DNA from: Citrobacter europaeus
Lineage (GTDB): Bacteria; Pseudomonadota; Gammaproteobacteria; Enterobacterales; Enterobacteriaceae
Length of the DNA: 64,000 bases
Reading direction: 5' to 3'
Assembly (NCBI GenBank): GCA_020099315.1
Contig: CP083650.1
Coordinates: 4,092,001 to 4,156,000 of the forward strand
A program made the position numbers and the translations under genes. Positions 36,697 through 45,618 of this stretch are shown here, one piece after another (within the stretch, counting starts at the first letter, position 1; each line of letters opens with the position of its first letter). Below the pieces are notes generated by a model that worked only from the letters and a program-made list of their open reading frames with translations, had not been told where the DNA came from and ran no database searches.

Positions 36697-36975
36697 TTTG
36701 ACTCCAGATCGGATAATGAAGGCCACGCCCTAAACGACTTGACGACAGCGCGTTTTGGGCTACGCCGGAAAAAAGTGCCAACAATGTAACCCAAGCCGCG
36801 TGTCATGTACATGGAGCATCCTTTTACCGCTTCAGAAATCTCTGGATCGTGCGCGCAAGTTGCGCAATCTTCTCGCCCGCTTATTGTTCTTTTCTTTATA
36901 CTTAGGCCGGGCGTCGGTTCACCTGCAAACGACGCATTTTTTAGAATAATCCTGACTTTGTGCGGAAGAGAAAAA

Positions 36976-37734
36976 ATGAAAATTCGCGCTTTACTGCTTG
37001 CTACGAGCATGGCGGCGGCATTGACCGGCTGCCAGAACATGGACTCTAACGGACTGCTTTCTTCTGGCGCAGAGGCTTTTCAGGCCTACAGCCTGAGCGA
37101 TGCGCAGGTAAAAGCGCTGAGCGATCAGGCCTGTAAGGATATGGACAGCAAAGCTACCATCGCCCCGGCTGGAAGCGAGTACGCAACGCGATTGGGTAAA
37201 ATCGCCGCCGCGCTTGGCGATAACATTAACGGCCAGCCGGTGAACTACAAAGTCTATATGGCGAAAGATGTGAATGCTTTTGCCATGGCGAACGGCTGTA
37301 TCCGCGTGTACAGCGGCCTGATGGATATGATGACCGACAACGAAGTTGAAGCGGTGATCGGCCATGAAATGGGCCACGTTGCGCTGGGCCACGTGAAAAA
37401 AGGCATGCAGGTTGCGCTGGGTACAAACGCCGTACGTGCAGCGGCGGCGTCAGCTGGCGGCATTGTCGGCAGCCTGTCACAGTCGCAATTGGGCGATCTT
37501 GGCGAGAAACTGGTGAACTCGCAGTTCTCCCAGCGTCAGGAATCCGAGGCGGATGATTACTCGTATGATTTGTTGCGCAAACGAGGGATCAGTCCGGCAG
37601 GCTTAGCCACCAGCTTTGAGAAACTGGCAAAACTGGAAGCGGGACGTCAAAGCTCAATGTTTGACGATCACCCGGCTTCCGCAGAACGTGCGCAACATAT
37701 TCGCGATCGCATGAGCGCAGACGGAATTAAGTAA
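36976..37734 (+). CDS. loiP: Outer-membrane M48 metalloprotease lipoprotein LoiP
   Basis: LoiP (YggG) is an outer-membrane zinc protease that cleaves between Phe residues and is induced at low osmolarity in E. coli. The product is 252 residues from the ATG at 36976. The signal ends at the lipobox ALTGC, with Cys19 lipidated. The zinc motif H130-E-M-G-H134 is in VIGHEMGHVALGH, and the third ligand is in the EADDY segment (about 192). It lacks the TPR domain of its relative BepA. A REP follows the gene. Confidence 0.96.
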   Translation: MKIRALLLATSMAAALTGCQNMDSNGLLSSGAEAFQAYSLSDAQVKALSDQACKDMDSKATIAPAGSEYATRLGKIAAALGDNINGQPVNYKVYMAKDVNAFAMANGCIRVYSGLMDMMTDNEVEAVIGHEMGHVALGHVKKGMQVALGTNAVRAAAASAGGIVGSLSQSQLGDLGEKLVNSQFSQRQESEADDYSYDLLRKRGISPAGLATSFEKLAKLEAGRQSSMFDDHPASAERAQHIRDRMSADGIK

Positions 37735-37744
37735 TCTTCAAACA

Positions 37745-37781
37745 GTGCCGGATGGCGGCGTGAATGCCTTATCCGGCCTAC
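37745..37781. repeat. REP element after loiP
   Basis: GTGCCGGATGGCGGCGTGA pairs imperfectly with CCTTATCCGGCCTAC. Confidence 0.85.
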
Positions 37782-37819
37782 AGATTTCATCCCATTATCG
37801 GACGTAATTGGCGAAGTCA

Positions 37820-37897
37820 GTTTGGGCCCGGCCAGCGCACAGCCACCGGAGCGTACACGTAGTACGTGAGGGTGGCGAGCACTGCCCGGACCCAAAA
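37820..37897. repeat. GC-rich imperfect palindrome between loiP and speB
   Basis: Ends TTTGGG...CCCAAA, with inner arms CCCGG...CCGGG, GCCACC...GGTGGC and GTAC...GTAC, together making a hairpin of about 78 bp. It resembles the boxC-like class of enterobacterial interspersed palindromes, but the family is not certain. It is placed where it could end transcription of both converging genes. Confidence 0.55.
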
Positions 37898-37920
37898 TGA
37901 CGAGTAAAATAGTCCGACTA

Positions 37921-38841
37921 TTATTCGCCTTTCTTCGCCGCCTGAATATACAGCATTTCCAGTGCTAACGTAGCCGCCGCCAGCGCGGTGATCTCCGACT
38001 GATCGTAGGCCGGAGCCACTTCCACCACATCCATCCCGACGATGTTCAGATCTTTCAGACCACGCACCAGCTTAATCGCGCGGTCAGACGTCAGACCGCC
38101 GATGACCGGCGTACCGGTACCCGGAGCAAACGCCGGATCCAGGCAGTCGATATCAAAGGTCAGGTAGACCGGCATATCGCCAACAATCTGCTTAACCTGC
38201 GCAATGATGTCATCTACGCCGCGATCGTTCACCTGGCACGCGTCAAGCACGGTAAAACCGTTATCTTTGTCGAACTCGGTACGGATACCAATCTGCACTG
38301 AGTGATTCGGATCGATCAGACCCTCGTTCGGCGCAGTGTAGAACATGGTGCCGTGGTCGAATTCACAGCCGTTAGCGTAGGTGTCGGTGTGGGCATCAAA
38401 GTGTACCAGCGCCATTTTACCAAAGTGCTTAGCGTGTGCGCGCAGCAGCGGCAGCGTGACGAAGTGGTCGCCGCCAAAGGAGAGCATGCGCTTACCAGCA
38501 GAAAGCAGCTTTTCAGCATGCGCCTGCAGTTTTTCACTCATTTCACGCGCATCGCCGAACGCATAAACCAAATCGCCGCAGTCCACCACGTTCAGACGCT
38601 CGCGCATGTCGAAGTTCCACGGGAAGCGGTTGTGCTCCCACGCCAGGTTAGTGGAAACCTGACGGATCGCAGCCGGACCATGACGACCGCCCGCGCGGCC
38701 AGACGTTGCCATATCAAACGGTACGCCGGTGATCACCCAGTCGGCGTCGCTGTCGTACGGCATGAAGTTCATCGGCAGACGCAAAAAACCAAAGGCGTTA
38801 GAAACCAGGGAGTTGTCGTATTGATGACCTAAGGTGCTCAT
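37921..38841 (-). CDS. speB: Agmatinase
   Basis: SpeB hydrolyses agmatine to putrescine and urea, the second step of the arginine route to polyamines. The product is 306 residues, as in E. coli. The two-manganese site appears as GGDHFVTLP, HFDAHTDTY and FDIDCLDPAFAPGTGTP, with the His and Asp ligands conserved. It follows speA on the same strand after 142 bp that carry a short hairpin. Confidence 0.97.
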   Translation of the reverse strand: MSTLGHQYDNSLVSNAFGFLRLPMNFMPYDSDADWVITGVPFDMATSGRAGGRHGPAAIRQVSTNLAWEHNRFPWNFDMRERLNVVDCGDLVYAFGDAREMSEKLQAHAEKLLSAGKRMLSFGGDHFVTLPLLRAHAKHFGKMALVHFDAHTDTYANGCEFDHGTMFYTAPNEGLIDPNHSVQIGIRTEFDKDNGFTVLDACQVNDRGVDDIIAQVKQIVGDMPVYLTFDIDCLDPAFAPGTGTPVIGGLTSDRAIKLVRGLKDLNIVGMDVVEVAPAYDQSEITALAAATLALEMLYIQAAKKGE

Positions 38842-38983
38842 GTACTGACCTCTTTAAAAATCGATGAAAAAAAATCCCCTCCGCGTCGTTAAGCCCGACG
38901 AGGAAGGGATTGATTTACGTGACTACTTGTATTGCCGAATTATCGCCGTTAATTTGTACGGATTCAAGCGAACCCGCACAGCT

Positions 38984-40960
38984 TTACTCGTCTTCCAGAT
39001 AGGTGTATCCGTACAGACCCGCTTCAAATTCTTCGAGGAACTGTTGCTGTAGCTCGGTATCCAGATCGGTGTTTTTCACCTGGTCACGGAACTGCGTCAG
39101 CAGGGTGTTTGGATCCAACTGCACGTACTGCAGCATATCCGCCACGGTATCTCCTTCGTCAGACAGCTCAACTTCTACGCTGCCGTCAGGGAAGACGAAC
39201 ACGTCAACCGCTTCGGTATCACCGAACAGATTGTGCATGTTGCCAAGGATCTCCTGATACGCCCCTACCATAAAGAAGCCCAGCATCGGCGGGTTCTCCG
39301 GGTCGTATTCCGGCATCGGCATGGTGGTCGCAATGCCATCACCATCAACGTAGTGGTCGATAGCGCCATCAGAGTCACAGGTGATATCCAACAGCACCGC
39401 TCGACGCTCTGGCGCCTGGTTCAGTCCTTCCAGCGGCATTACCGGGAACAGCTGATCGATCCCCCACGCATCCGGCATCGACTGGAACAGGGAGAAGTTG
39501 ACGTAGATCTTATCCGCCATACGCTCCTGCAGCTCGTCGATAATCGGTCGGTGCGCGCGGTTGCTTGGGTCGAGTTGTTTTTGCACATCGTGACACATGT
39601 TCAGATAGAGCTGCTCTGCCCACGCGCGTTCCTGCAGGCTAAAGGAGCCTGAAGAGTAGCCAACGTGAATATCGTGCAGATCCATCTGGCTGTCGTGCAG
39701 CCATTCACGCAGCGAACGACGGGTTCCCGGCTCGTGCATCTCTTGCCAGGTTTCCCACATGCTTTGCAGGGCACGCGGCGCATCGTCAGCCGGGGGCGTT
39801 GCTTCGGTGTGTTCGCTACGCTCAACGCCGATAATGTTAGACACCAGCACGGTATGGTGCGCGGTAACCGCACGACCGGATTCGGTGATAACAGTTGGGT
39901 GCGGCAGGCCGTGCTCTTCGCAGGCATCGCCAATGGCCCAGATAATGTTGTTCGCGTATTCGTTGAGGCCGTAGTTTACGGAACAGTCGGACTGCGAACG
40001 AGTGCCTTCGTAATCCACGCCCAGACCACCGCCGACGTCGAAGCACTGGATGTTCACGCCGAGCTTGTGCAGCTCAACGTAGAAACGGGCAGATTCACGC
40101 ACACCGGTGGCGATATCGCGAATATTCGCCATCTGGGAGCCGAGATGGAAGTGCAGCAACTGAATGCTGTCCAGACGGCCGCGCTCGCGCAGAATTTCTA
40201 CCAGTTGCAGCACCTGGTTTGCCGCCAGGCCGAATTTCGATTTTTCACCGCCGGAGGACTGCCATTTACCGGAGCCCTGCGACGCCAGACGCGCACGCAC
40301 GCCCAGACGCGGAACAACATTCAGGCGTTCAGCTTCATCCAGCACGATAGCGATTTCAGACATCTTCTCGATGACCAGATAGACCTTATGGCCCATTTTC
40401 TCGCCAATCAGCGCCAGACGGATGTATTCGCGGTCTTTATAACCGTTACACACGATCACGCTACGGGTCATTCCGGCGTGGGCCAGAACGGCCATCAGTT
40501 CAGCTTTAGAACCCGCTTCCAGTCCCAGCGGTTCGCCGGAGTGGATCAGCGATTCAATCACGCGGCGGTGCTGGTTGACCTTGATCGGGTAAACGAGGAA
40601 ATAGTCACCGTTGTAGCCGTAAGATTCACGGGCGCGTTTAAAGGCGGCGTTAATCGAACGCAGACGGTGTTGCAGGATCTGCGGGAAGCAGAACAATGCA
40701 GGCAGACGCTGGCCCTGTGCTTCACGGGCTTTCACCAGCTCAGCAAGGTCAACGCGCGCTTCGGGTACGTCCGGATCCGGGCACACGCTGATGTGACCCA
40801 GTTCATTGACGTCATAGTAGTTATTACCCCACCAGGCAATATTGTAAGTACGCAGCATCTTGCTGGCTTCCTGGGAACTCATTGCAACCTCCTGCATGGA
40901 GCGTAGTACACCGTGTTCGCCTGCTGACGAAGGCGAACCCAAAGAAATGTCGTCAGACAT
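38984..40960 (-). CDS. speA: Biosynthetic arginine decarboxylase
   Basis: SpeA decarboxylates arginine to agmatine with pyridoxal phosphate. The product is 658 residues from the ATG at 40960 (MSDDISLGSPSSAGEHG), as in E. coli. The PLP lysine is in YPIKVNQHRR (about residue 127), and the alanine-racemase-fold pocket has HFHLGSQM and DVGGGLGVDY. The C-terminal domain contains the specificity loop with CDSDGAIDHYVDG. It lies just after yqgB and before speB, forming the putrescine unit speA-speB. Confidence 0.97.
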   Translation of the reverse strand: MSDDISLGSPSSAGEHGVLRSMQEVAMSSQEASKMLRTYNIAWWGNNYYDVNELGHISVCPDPDVPEARVDLAELVKAREAQGQRLPALFCFPQILQHRLRSINAAFKRARESYGYNGDYFLVYPIKVNQHRRVIESLIHSGEPLGLEAGSKAELMAVLAHAGMTRSVIVCNGYKDREYIRLALIGEKMGHKVYLVIEKMSEIAIVLDEAERLNVVPRLGVRARLASQGSGKWQSSGGEKSKFGLAANQVLQLVEILRERGRLDSIQLLHFHLGSQMANIRDIATGVRESARFYVELHKLGVNIQCFDVGGGLGVDYEGTRSQSDCSVNYGLNEYANNIIWAIGDACEEHGLPHPTVITESGRAVTAHHTVLVSNIIGVERSEHTEATPPADDAPRALQSMWETWQEMHEPGTRRSLREWLHDSQMDLHDIHVGYSSGSFSLQERAWAEQLYLNMCHDVQKQLDPSNRAHRPIIDELQERMADKIYVNFSLFQSMPDAWGIDQLFPVMPLEGLNQAPERRAVLLDITCDSDGAIDHYVDGDGIATTMPMPEYDPENPPMLGFFMVGAYQEILGNMHNLFGDTEAVDVFVFPDGSVEVELSDEGDTVADMLQYVQLDPNTLLTQFRDQVKNTDLDTELQQQFLEEFEAGLYGYTYLEDE

Positions 40961-40968
40961 AGCGAACC

Positions 40969-41100
40969 TCAAATTTTATTAACAAGTGTAAAACAGTTGA
41001 CTACTATCGCAATCCGAAGACGCGATAACAACCCAAATACAGGCAGAATTTCCAGCAGATAGTGCTGACGCTCCGACTGTGCGACCGGTTTCTTTTTCAT
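40969..41100 (-). CDS. yqgB: Small protein YqgB
   Basis: A 43-residue reading frame beginning MKKKPVAQSERQH and ending CFTLVNKI lies directly upstream of speA, with 8 bp between stop and start. Length, position and both ends match E. coli YqgB, a small protein noted for expression at low pH. It has a basic N terminus and a short hydrophobic stretch (IAIVVNCF). Its location in the speA leader suggests co-transcription; a leader-peptide role in speA control is possible but unproved. Confidence 0.85.
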   Translation of the reverse strand: MKKKPVAQSERQHYLLEILPVFGLLSRLRIAIVVNCFTLVNKI

Positions 41101-41497
41101 ATCAATGTAAACACGTAACCGAACTTAATGCTGACGGTTCGGCGAAACCACGAGAAAACTCTTGTTTACCAAGAGCGCCCTTGTTCAGTTCTTAGTGACC
41201 GTTACCGGCTCTTGAGTCCTGAGATACGCCGAGATGGGTACACACTTCATCCTTCATGCAGCCTCGACCAGCATGAATGATTTTGTGTATATAACATCGA
41301 CAGGTATGCAAAGCAGAGATGCAGATTGCGGGGAACATATGTACACCAGAACGGTGCGACAGATTCAGCAGAATACAACGGTTCATTATCTCGTATCACC
41401 TCCACGGTTGCTCCTTACGGAACGAACCCACAAGCCAAAGCTAAAGTTTTAACCCGGCTGGAAGTGGCAACACGATGAAAACGTCGTGTGCTTTTGT
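41101..41497. promoter_or_regulatory. yqgB-speA upstream region
   Basis: The 5' region of the yqgB-speA transcript lies here on the minus strand. No clean sigma-70 promoter was assigned. It also spans a doubtful plus-strand ORF at 41234-41452. Confidence 0.35.
41234..41452 (+). CDS. yqgC: Doubtful 72-residue ORF in the position of yqgC
   Basis: An open frame beginning MGTHFILHAASTSMNDF sits where E. coli has the poorly supported gene yqgC. It has no convincing ribosome site (GCCGAG only), no known domain and no clear codon bias. It lies opposite the yqgB-speA leader. It may be a spurious ORF; it is listed because position and length agree with that annotation. Confidence 0.3.
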   Translation: MGTHFILHAASTSMNDFVYITSTGMQSRDADCGEHMYTRTVRQIQQNTTVHYLVSPPRLLLTERTHKPKLKF

Positions 41498-41694
41498 CTA
41501 TCCTAAATAATTCGAGTTGTGGGAAGGCGGCAACGCAGAGAGTCCCCGGGAGCTTACATGAGTAAGTGACTGGGGCGAGCGAGACAAATCCGTCAGGAAC
41601 GGATTTGAACGCTGTCCACAGCGCCCATAGGGCGAGCCCCAGGGACGGGGCGAGTATTGCCAACGCACATGCAACTTGAAGTATGACGGATATG
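41498..41694. repeat. ERIC element with an internal insertion of about 70 bp
   Basis: The left part begins TATCCTAAATAATTCGAGTTG and runs through CCCCGGGAGCTTACATGAG and TAAGTGACTGGGGCGAGCGAG; the right part resumes at TATTGCCAACGCACATGCAAC and ends GAAGTATGACGGATA. Between them (about 41585-41655) is extra sequence with its own small inverted repeats, AAATCCGT/ACGGATTT among them. Insertions of this size at this site are a known ERIC variant. Confidence 0.85.
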
Positions 41695-41860
41695 AGCCGC
41701 GCGCCGCGTTTTATACCGACAACAGTACGAAAATGCAAAAGATAAATATGCACATTGCCAGCACCGTCAGGAAAAATTTCCAGTTTCATTTTCAGTACAA
41801 TGCGACCTCAATCAAAAAAAGCTGGAAATCAGGCGAAGAACTGTCCTAAAATAGCCGTCC

Positions 41861-41900
41861 AGATGTTAATCCATCTATACCGATTAACACTCAGACTGCC
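41861..41900 (+). promoter_or_regulatory. Possible MetJ operator upstream of metK
   Basis: Tandem 8-bp units such as AGATGTTA, ATCCATCT and AGACTGCC match the AGACGTCT met-box at about five of eight positions each. metK is MetJ-repressed in relatives and MetJ acts through repeated weak boxes. The match is modest. Confidence 0.35.
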
Positions 41901-41998
41901 AGTGTTCGTCATCTGCAGACTCATGGTAGAATCTTCTACACATGGCTATTCCACTCGACAGTTTGAGCTAACCAAATTCTCCTTAGGTGAAATTAAAT

Positions 41999-43153
41999 AT
42001 GGCAAAACACCTTTTTACGTCCGAGTCCGTATCAGAAGGGCATCCTGACAAAATCGCTGACCAAATCTCTGATGCTGTGCTGGATGCAATCCTGGAGCAG
42101 GATCCGAAAGCACGCGTTGCCTGCGAAACCTACGTCAAAACCGGCATGGTTTTAGTTGGCGGTGAGATCACCACCAGCGCATGGGTTGATATCGAAGAGA
42201 TCACCCGTAACACAGTTCGCGAAATTGGCTATGTGCATTCCGACATGGGTTTTGACGCCAACTCTTGTGCGGTACTCAGCGCGATTGGTAAACAGTCTCC
42301 GGACATCAACCAGGGTGTTGACCGTGCCGATCCGCTGGAACAGGGCGCAGGCGACCAGGGTCTGATGTTTGGTTATGCAACCAACGAAACCGACGTGCTG
42401 ATGCCTGCCCCAATAACCTATGCTCACCGTCTGGTGCAGCGTCAGGCTGAAGTGCGTAAAAACGGCACCTTATCCTGGCTGCGTCCGGATGCAAAAAGCC
42501 AGGTCACCTTCCAGTATGATGACGGCAAAATCGTCGGTATCGATGCAGTTGTTCTGTCTACTCAACACTCTGAAGATATCGACCAGAAATCGCTGCAAGA
42601 AGCCGTTATGGAAGAGATCATCAAGCCGGTGCTGCCGACTGAATGGCTGACCGCTTCGACCAAATTCTTCATCAACCCAACCGGTCGTTTCGTTATCGGC
42701 GGCCCAATGGGTGATTGCGGCCTGACGGGTCGTAAAATCATTGTTGATACCTACGGCGGTATGGCACGTCACGGTGGCGGCGCATTCTCTGGTAAGGATC
42801 CGTCTAAAGTTGACCGTTCCGCAGCCTATGCAGCCCGCTATGTAGCGAAAAACATCGTTGCCGCAGGCCTGGCTGACCGCTGCGAGATTCAGGTTTCCTA
42901 CGCAATCGGCGTGGCTGAACCGACCTCTATCATGGTGGAAACGTTCGGTACTGAAAAAGTGCCTTCAGAACAGCTGACCCTGCTGGTGCGTGAGTTCTTC
43001 GACCTGCGTCCGTATGGCCTGATTCAGATGCTGGATCTGCTGCACCCGATTTACAAAGAAACCGCTGCTTACGGTCACTTTGGTCGCGAACATTTCCCAT
43101 GGGAAAAAACCGACAAAGCCGCTCTGCTGCGTGAAGCTGCCGGTCTGAAGTAA
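41999..43153 (+). CDS. metK: S-adenosylmethionine synthase
   Basis: MetK makes S-adenosylmethionine from methionine and ATP, releasing triphosphate. The product is 384 residues from the ATG at 41999 (MAKHLFTSESVSEGHPDK), as in E. coli. The two family signatures GAGDQGLMFGYA (about 114-125) and GGGAFSGKDPSKVDR (about 257-271) are intact. Codon bias is strong, in keeping with an essential, abundant enzyme. A terminator follows at 43178. Confidence 0.98.
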   Translation: MAKHLFTSESVSEGHPDKIADQISDAVLDAILEQDPKARVACETYVKTGMVLVGGEITTSAWVDIEEITRNTVREIGYVHSDMGFDANSCAVLSAIGKQSPDINQGVDRADPLEQGAGDQGLMFGYATNETDVLMPAPITYAHRLVQRQAEVRKNGTLSWLRPDAKSQVTFQYDDGKIVGIDAVVLSTQHSEDIDQKSLQEAVMEEIIKPVLPTEWLTASTKFFINPTGRFVIGGPMGDCGLTGRKIIVDTYGGMARHGGGAFSGKDPSKVDRSAAYAARYVAKNIVAAGLADRCEIQVSYAIGVAEPTSIMVETFGTEKVPSEQLTLLVREFFDLRPYGLIQMLDLLHPIYKETAAYGHFGREHFPWEKTDKAALLREAAGLK

Positions 43154-43177
43154 TTTCCCCCACAGCTCAACGCTTAT

Positions 43178-43206
43178 AAGACCAGCTTCGCGCTGGTCTT
43201 TTTTTA
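43178..43206 (+). terminator. metK terminator
   Basis: Perfect stem AGACCAGC/GCTGGTCT with loop TTCGC, then seven T residues. Confidence 0.92.
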
Positions 43207-43270
43207 TGTCCTTTTCTCTCTCCTACCTCATTGCTAAAACAACCTTGATTTCCATTGCATTAAACAACAA

Positions 43271-43286
43271 ATGAAAGCGATTACAT
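43271..43286 (+). promoter_or_regulatory. Distal GalR/GalS operator candidate
   Basis: ATGAAAGCGATTACAT matches the GTGNAANCGNTTNCAC operator at 14 of 16 positions. It lies about 180 bp upstream of the second, stronger site, in the galP promoter region. Confidence 0.6.
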
Positions 43287-43453
43287 AGCTCAGTATTTCT
43301 ATCCACCTTGACTTAACACACCTTTACTACTAAAGCTGCATCACCGTTACATTATATTTCAGTATTGTCTTAAAATCAGGCAACCAACTTTTCCAGCCCT
43401 AAATAAATAATGTTAACTTTCAAATAATTAATCAATAATCCGTATGAATGTCA

Positions 43454-43469
43454 GTGTAACCGATTACAC
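43454..43469 (+). promoter_or_regulatory. Proximal GalR/GalS operator of galP
   Basis: GTGTAACCGATTACAC fits the GalR/GalS consensus fully, with palindromic GTGTAA/TTACAC arms. It lies about 85 bp before the galP start codon. Confidence 0.8.
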
Positions 43470-43472
43470 TAA

Positions 43473-43488
43473 TGTGATGTGATTCGCA
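43473..43488 (+). promoter_or_regulatory. CRP site candidate upstream of galP
   Basis: TGTGA-N6-TCGCA, one mismatch from the TGTGA-N6-TCACA consensus, placed directly after the proximal GalR operator. galP is known to be cAMP-CRP dependent in E. coli. Confidence 0.6.
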
Positions 43489-43553
43489 TTTTTTTACCCC
43501 GTACTCACCTACCCTTAACATCAACAAAACTAGCTACCCAACCGGAGGGCATC

Positions 43554-44948
43554 ATGCCTGACAATAAAAAAACGGGGCGTTCCAACAAAGCTATGACATT
43601 TTTTGTCTGCTTCCTGGCAGCCCTGGCTGGATTACTTTTTGGCCTGGATATCGGTGTTATTGCCGGTGCTTTACCTTTCATCACCGACGAGTTTCAAATT
43701 ACCCCGCACACTCAGGAATGGGTGGTGAGTTCCATGATGTTTGGTGCGGCAGTGGGCGCCGTCGGCAGCGGCTGGCTCTCCTTCAAGCTGGGTCGTAAAA
43801 AGAGTCTGATGATCGGCGCAATTCTGTTTGTTGCCGGTTCGCTGTTCTCCGCCGCAGCGCCAAACGTTGAAGTGCTGCTGGTTTCCCGCGTCCTGCTCGG
43901 CCTGGCTGTAGGCGTTGCGTCTTATACCGCGCCGCTGTACCTGTCTGAAATTGCCCCGGAAAAAATTCGCGGCAGCATGATCTCTATGTATCAGTTGATG
44001 ATTACCATCGGTATTTTAGGTGCGTATCTTTCCGATACAGCGTTTAGCTACAGCGGCGCATGGCGCTGGATGCTGGGTGTGATCATCATCCCTGCCTTGC
44101 TGTTGCTGGTTGGCGTCATCTTCCTGCCGGACAGCCCGCGTTGGTTTGCTGCTAAACGCCGCTTTGTCGATGCCGAACGCGTACTGTTGCGTCTGCGTGA
44201 CACCAGTGCTGAAGCTAAACGTGAGCTGGATGAAATTCGTGAAAGCCTGCAGGTGAAGCAGAGCGGATGGGCGCTGTTTAAAGAGAACAGCAACTTCCGC
44301 CGCGCAGTGTTCCTTGGCGTGCTGTTACAGGTGATGCAGCAGTTCACCGGGATGAACGTCATTATGTATTACGCGCCAAAAATCTTTGAACTGGCGGGTT
44401 ATACCAACACCACCGAGCAGATGTGGGGAACGGTTATCGTTGGCCTGACCAACGTGCTGGCAACCTTTATCGCCATTGGCCTGGTTGACCGTTGGGGCCG
44501 TAAGCCTACGCTGATCCTCGGCTTTATCGTCATGGCCGTCGGTATGGGCGTGCTGGGTACAATGATGCACGTGGGGATTCACTCGGCTGCCGCACAATAC
44601 TTCGCAGTGCTGATGCTGCTGATGTTTATCGTTGGCTTTGCGATGAGCGCCGGTCCGCTGATTTGGGTACTGTGCTCTGAAATCCAGCCGCTGAAAGGTC
44701 GCGATTTCGGCATCACCTGCTCTACCGCAACCAACTGGATTGCCAACATGATCGTCGGCGCAACCTTCCTGACGATGCTGAACTCGCTGGGCAGCGCCAA
44801 CACCTTCTGGGTCTACGGTGGCCTGAACGTACTGTTCATCTTCCTGACTCTGTGGCTGATCCCTGAAACTAAAAACGTCTCTCTGGAACACATTGAACGT
44901 AACCTGATGAAAGGTCGTAAACTGCGCGAAATTGGCGCACACGACTAA
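43554..44948 (+). CDS. galP: Galactose-proton symporter
   Basis: GalP is a 12-helix sugar porter of the major facilitator superfamily importing galactose and glucose with protons. The product is 464 residues from the ATG at 43554, preceded by GGAGGG. Sugar-porter motifs are present: GLDIGVIAGALPF (helix 1), GRKK between helices 2 and 3, PDSPRW after helix 6, QQFTGMNVIMYY in helix 7 and PETKNVSLEHIE at the end. It stands alone behind a strong regulatory region. Confidence 0.97.
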   Translation: MPDNKKTGRSNKAMTFFVCFLAALAGLLFGLDIGVIAGALPFITDEFQITPHTQEWVVSSMMFGAAVGAVGSGWLSFKLGRKKSLMIGAILFVAGSLFSAAAPNVEVLLVSRVLLGLAVGVASYTAPLYLSEIAPEKIRGSMISMYQLMITIGILGAYLSDTAFSYSGAWRWMLGVIIIPALLLLVGVIFLPDSPRWFAAKRRFVDAERVLLRLRDTSAEAKRELDEIRESLQVKQSGWALFKENSNFRRAVFLGVLLQVMQQFTGMNVIMYYAPKIFELAGYTNTTEQMWGTVIVGLTNVLATFIAIGLVDRWGRKPTLILGFIVMAVGMGVLGTMMHVGIHSAAAQYFAVLMLLMFIVGFAMSAGPLIWVLCSEIQPLKGRDFGITCSTATNWIANMIVGATFLTMLNSLGSANTFWVYGGLNVLFIFLTLWLIPETKNVSLEHIERNLMKGRKLREIGAHD

Positions 44949-44955
44949 TCACGAA

Positions 44956-44984
44956 AGGCTTTCTCCCCCAGCGGGAGGAAGCCT
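44956..44984 (+). terminator. Possible galP terminator hairpin
   Basis: AGGCTTTCTCCC and GGGAGGAAGCCT form an imperfect stem eight bases after the galP stop, without a T tract. Confidence 0.4.
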
Positions 44985-45026
44985 ACCTCTTGCAGTCCCT
45001 TCCTTGTCGCACTATCCTCTGCCGTT

Positions 45027-45524
45027 ATGAAAACCTCCCGTCTCCCTATCGCCATCCAGCAAGCCGTTATGCGCAGCCTGCGGGAAAAACTCGCCCAGGC
45101 CAATCTCAAGCTGGAACGCCAATACCCGGAGCCAAAGCTGGTTTACCAACAGCGCGGAACCGCCGCGGGTACCGCGTGGCTACAAACCTATGAAATTCGC
45201 CTTAACCCCGTCCTGCTGATGGAGAATGTCGACGCGTTCGTTAACGAAGTGGTGCCCCACGAACTGGCGCATTTACTGGTGTGGAAGCACTTTGGCCGCG
45301 TGTCGCCGCACGGGAAAGAGTGGAAATGGATGATGGAGAGCGTGCTGGGCGTACCAGCCCGGCGTACGCATCAATTTGAACTGCAATCGGTGCAGCGTAA
45401 GACCTTTACTTACCGCTGTAAGTGTCAGGAACACCAACTGACCGTTCGTCGACATAACCGTGTTGTACGTGGTGAGGCCACCTACCGCTGCGTTCACTGT
45501 GGCGAACCGCTGGTTGTGGAATAA
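45027..45524 (+). CDS. sprT: SprT family zinc metalloprotein
   Basis: SprT is a small cytoplasmic SprT-like protein related to eukaryotic Spartan proteases; in bacteria its role is unclear, though it was linked to bolA control. The product is 165 residues, as in E. coli. The zinc motif HELAHLLVWKHFG begins near residue 78, and a C-terminal zinc ribbon is marked by CKC (about 131-133) and CVHCGE near residues 156-161. Confidence 0.94.
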   Translation: MKTSRLPIAIQQAVMRSLREKLAQANLKLERQYPEPKLVYQQRGTAAGTAWLQTYEIRLNPVLLMENVDAFVNEVVPHELAHLLVWKHFGRVSPHGKEWKWMMESVLGVPARRTHQFELQSVQRKTFTYRCKCQEHQLTVRRHNRVVRGEATYRCVHCGEPLVVE

Positions 45525-45618
45525 TCTTCAGAATTATCAGGAACTTTTCTGATCTAACTGATTGCATACAGGAATAACTTTCGCTACGTTGCGGGCTCGT
45601 TTTGACACGGAGTTCGTG

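Noticed and set aside
41415..41789. A 124-residue minus-strand frame across the ERIC repeat upstream of metK
   Set aside because: It runs through repeat DNA and has no ribosome site or family match; no support as a gene.
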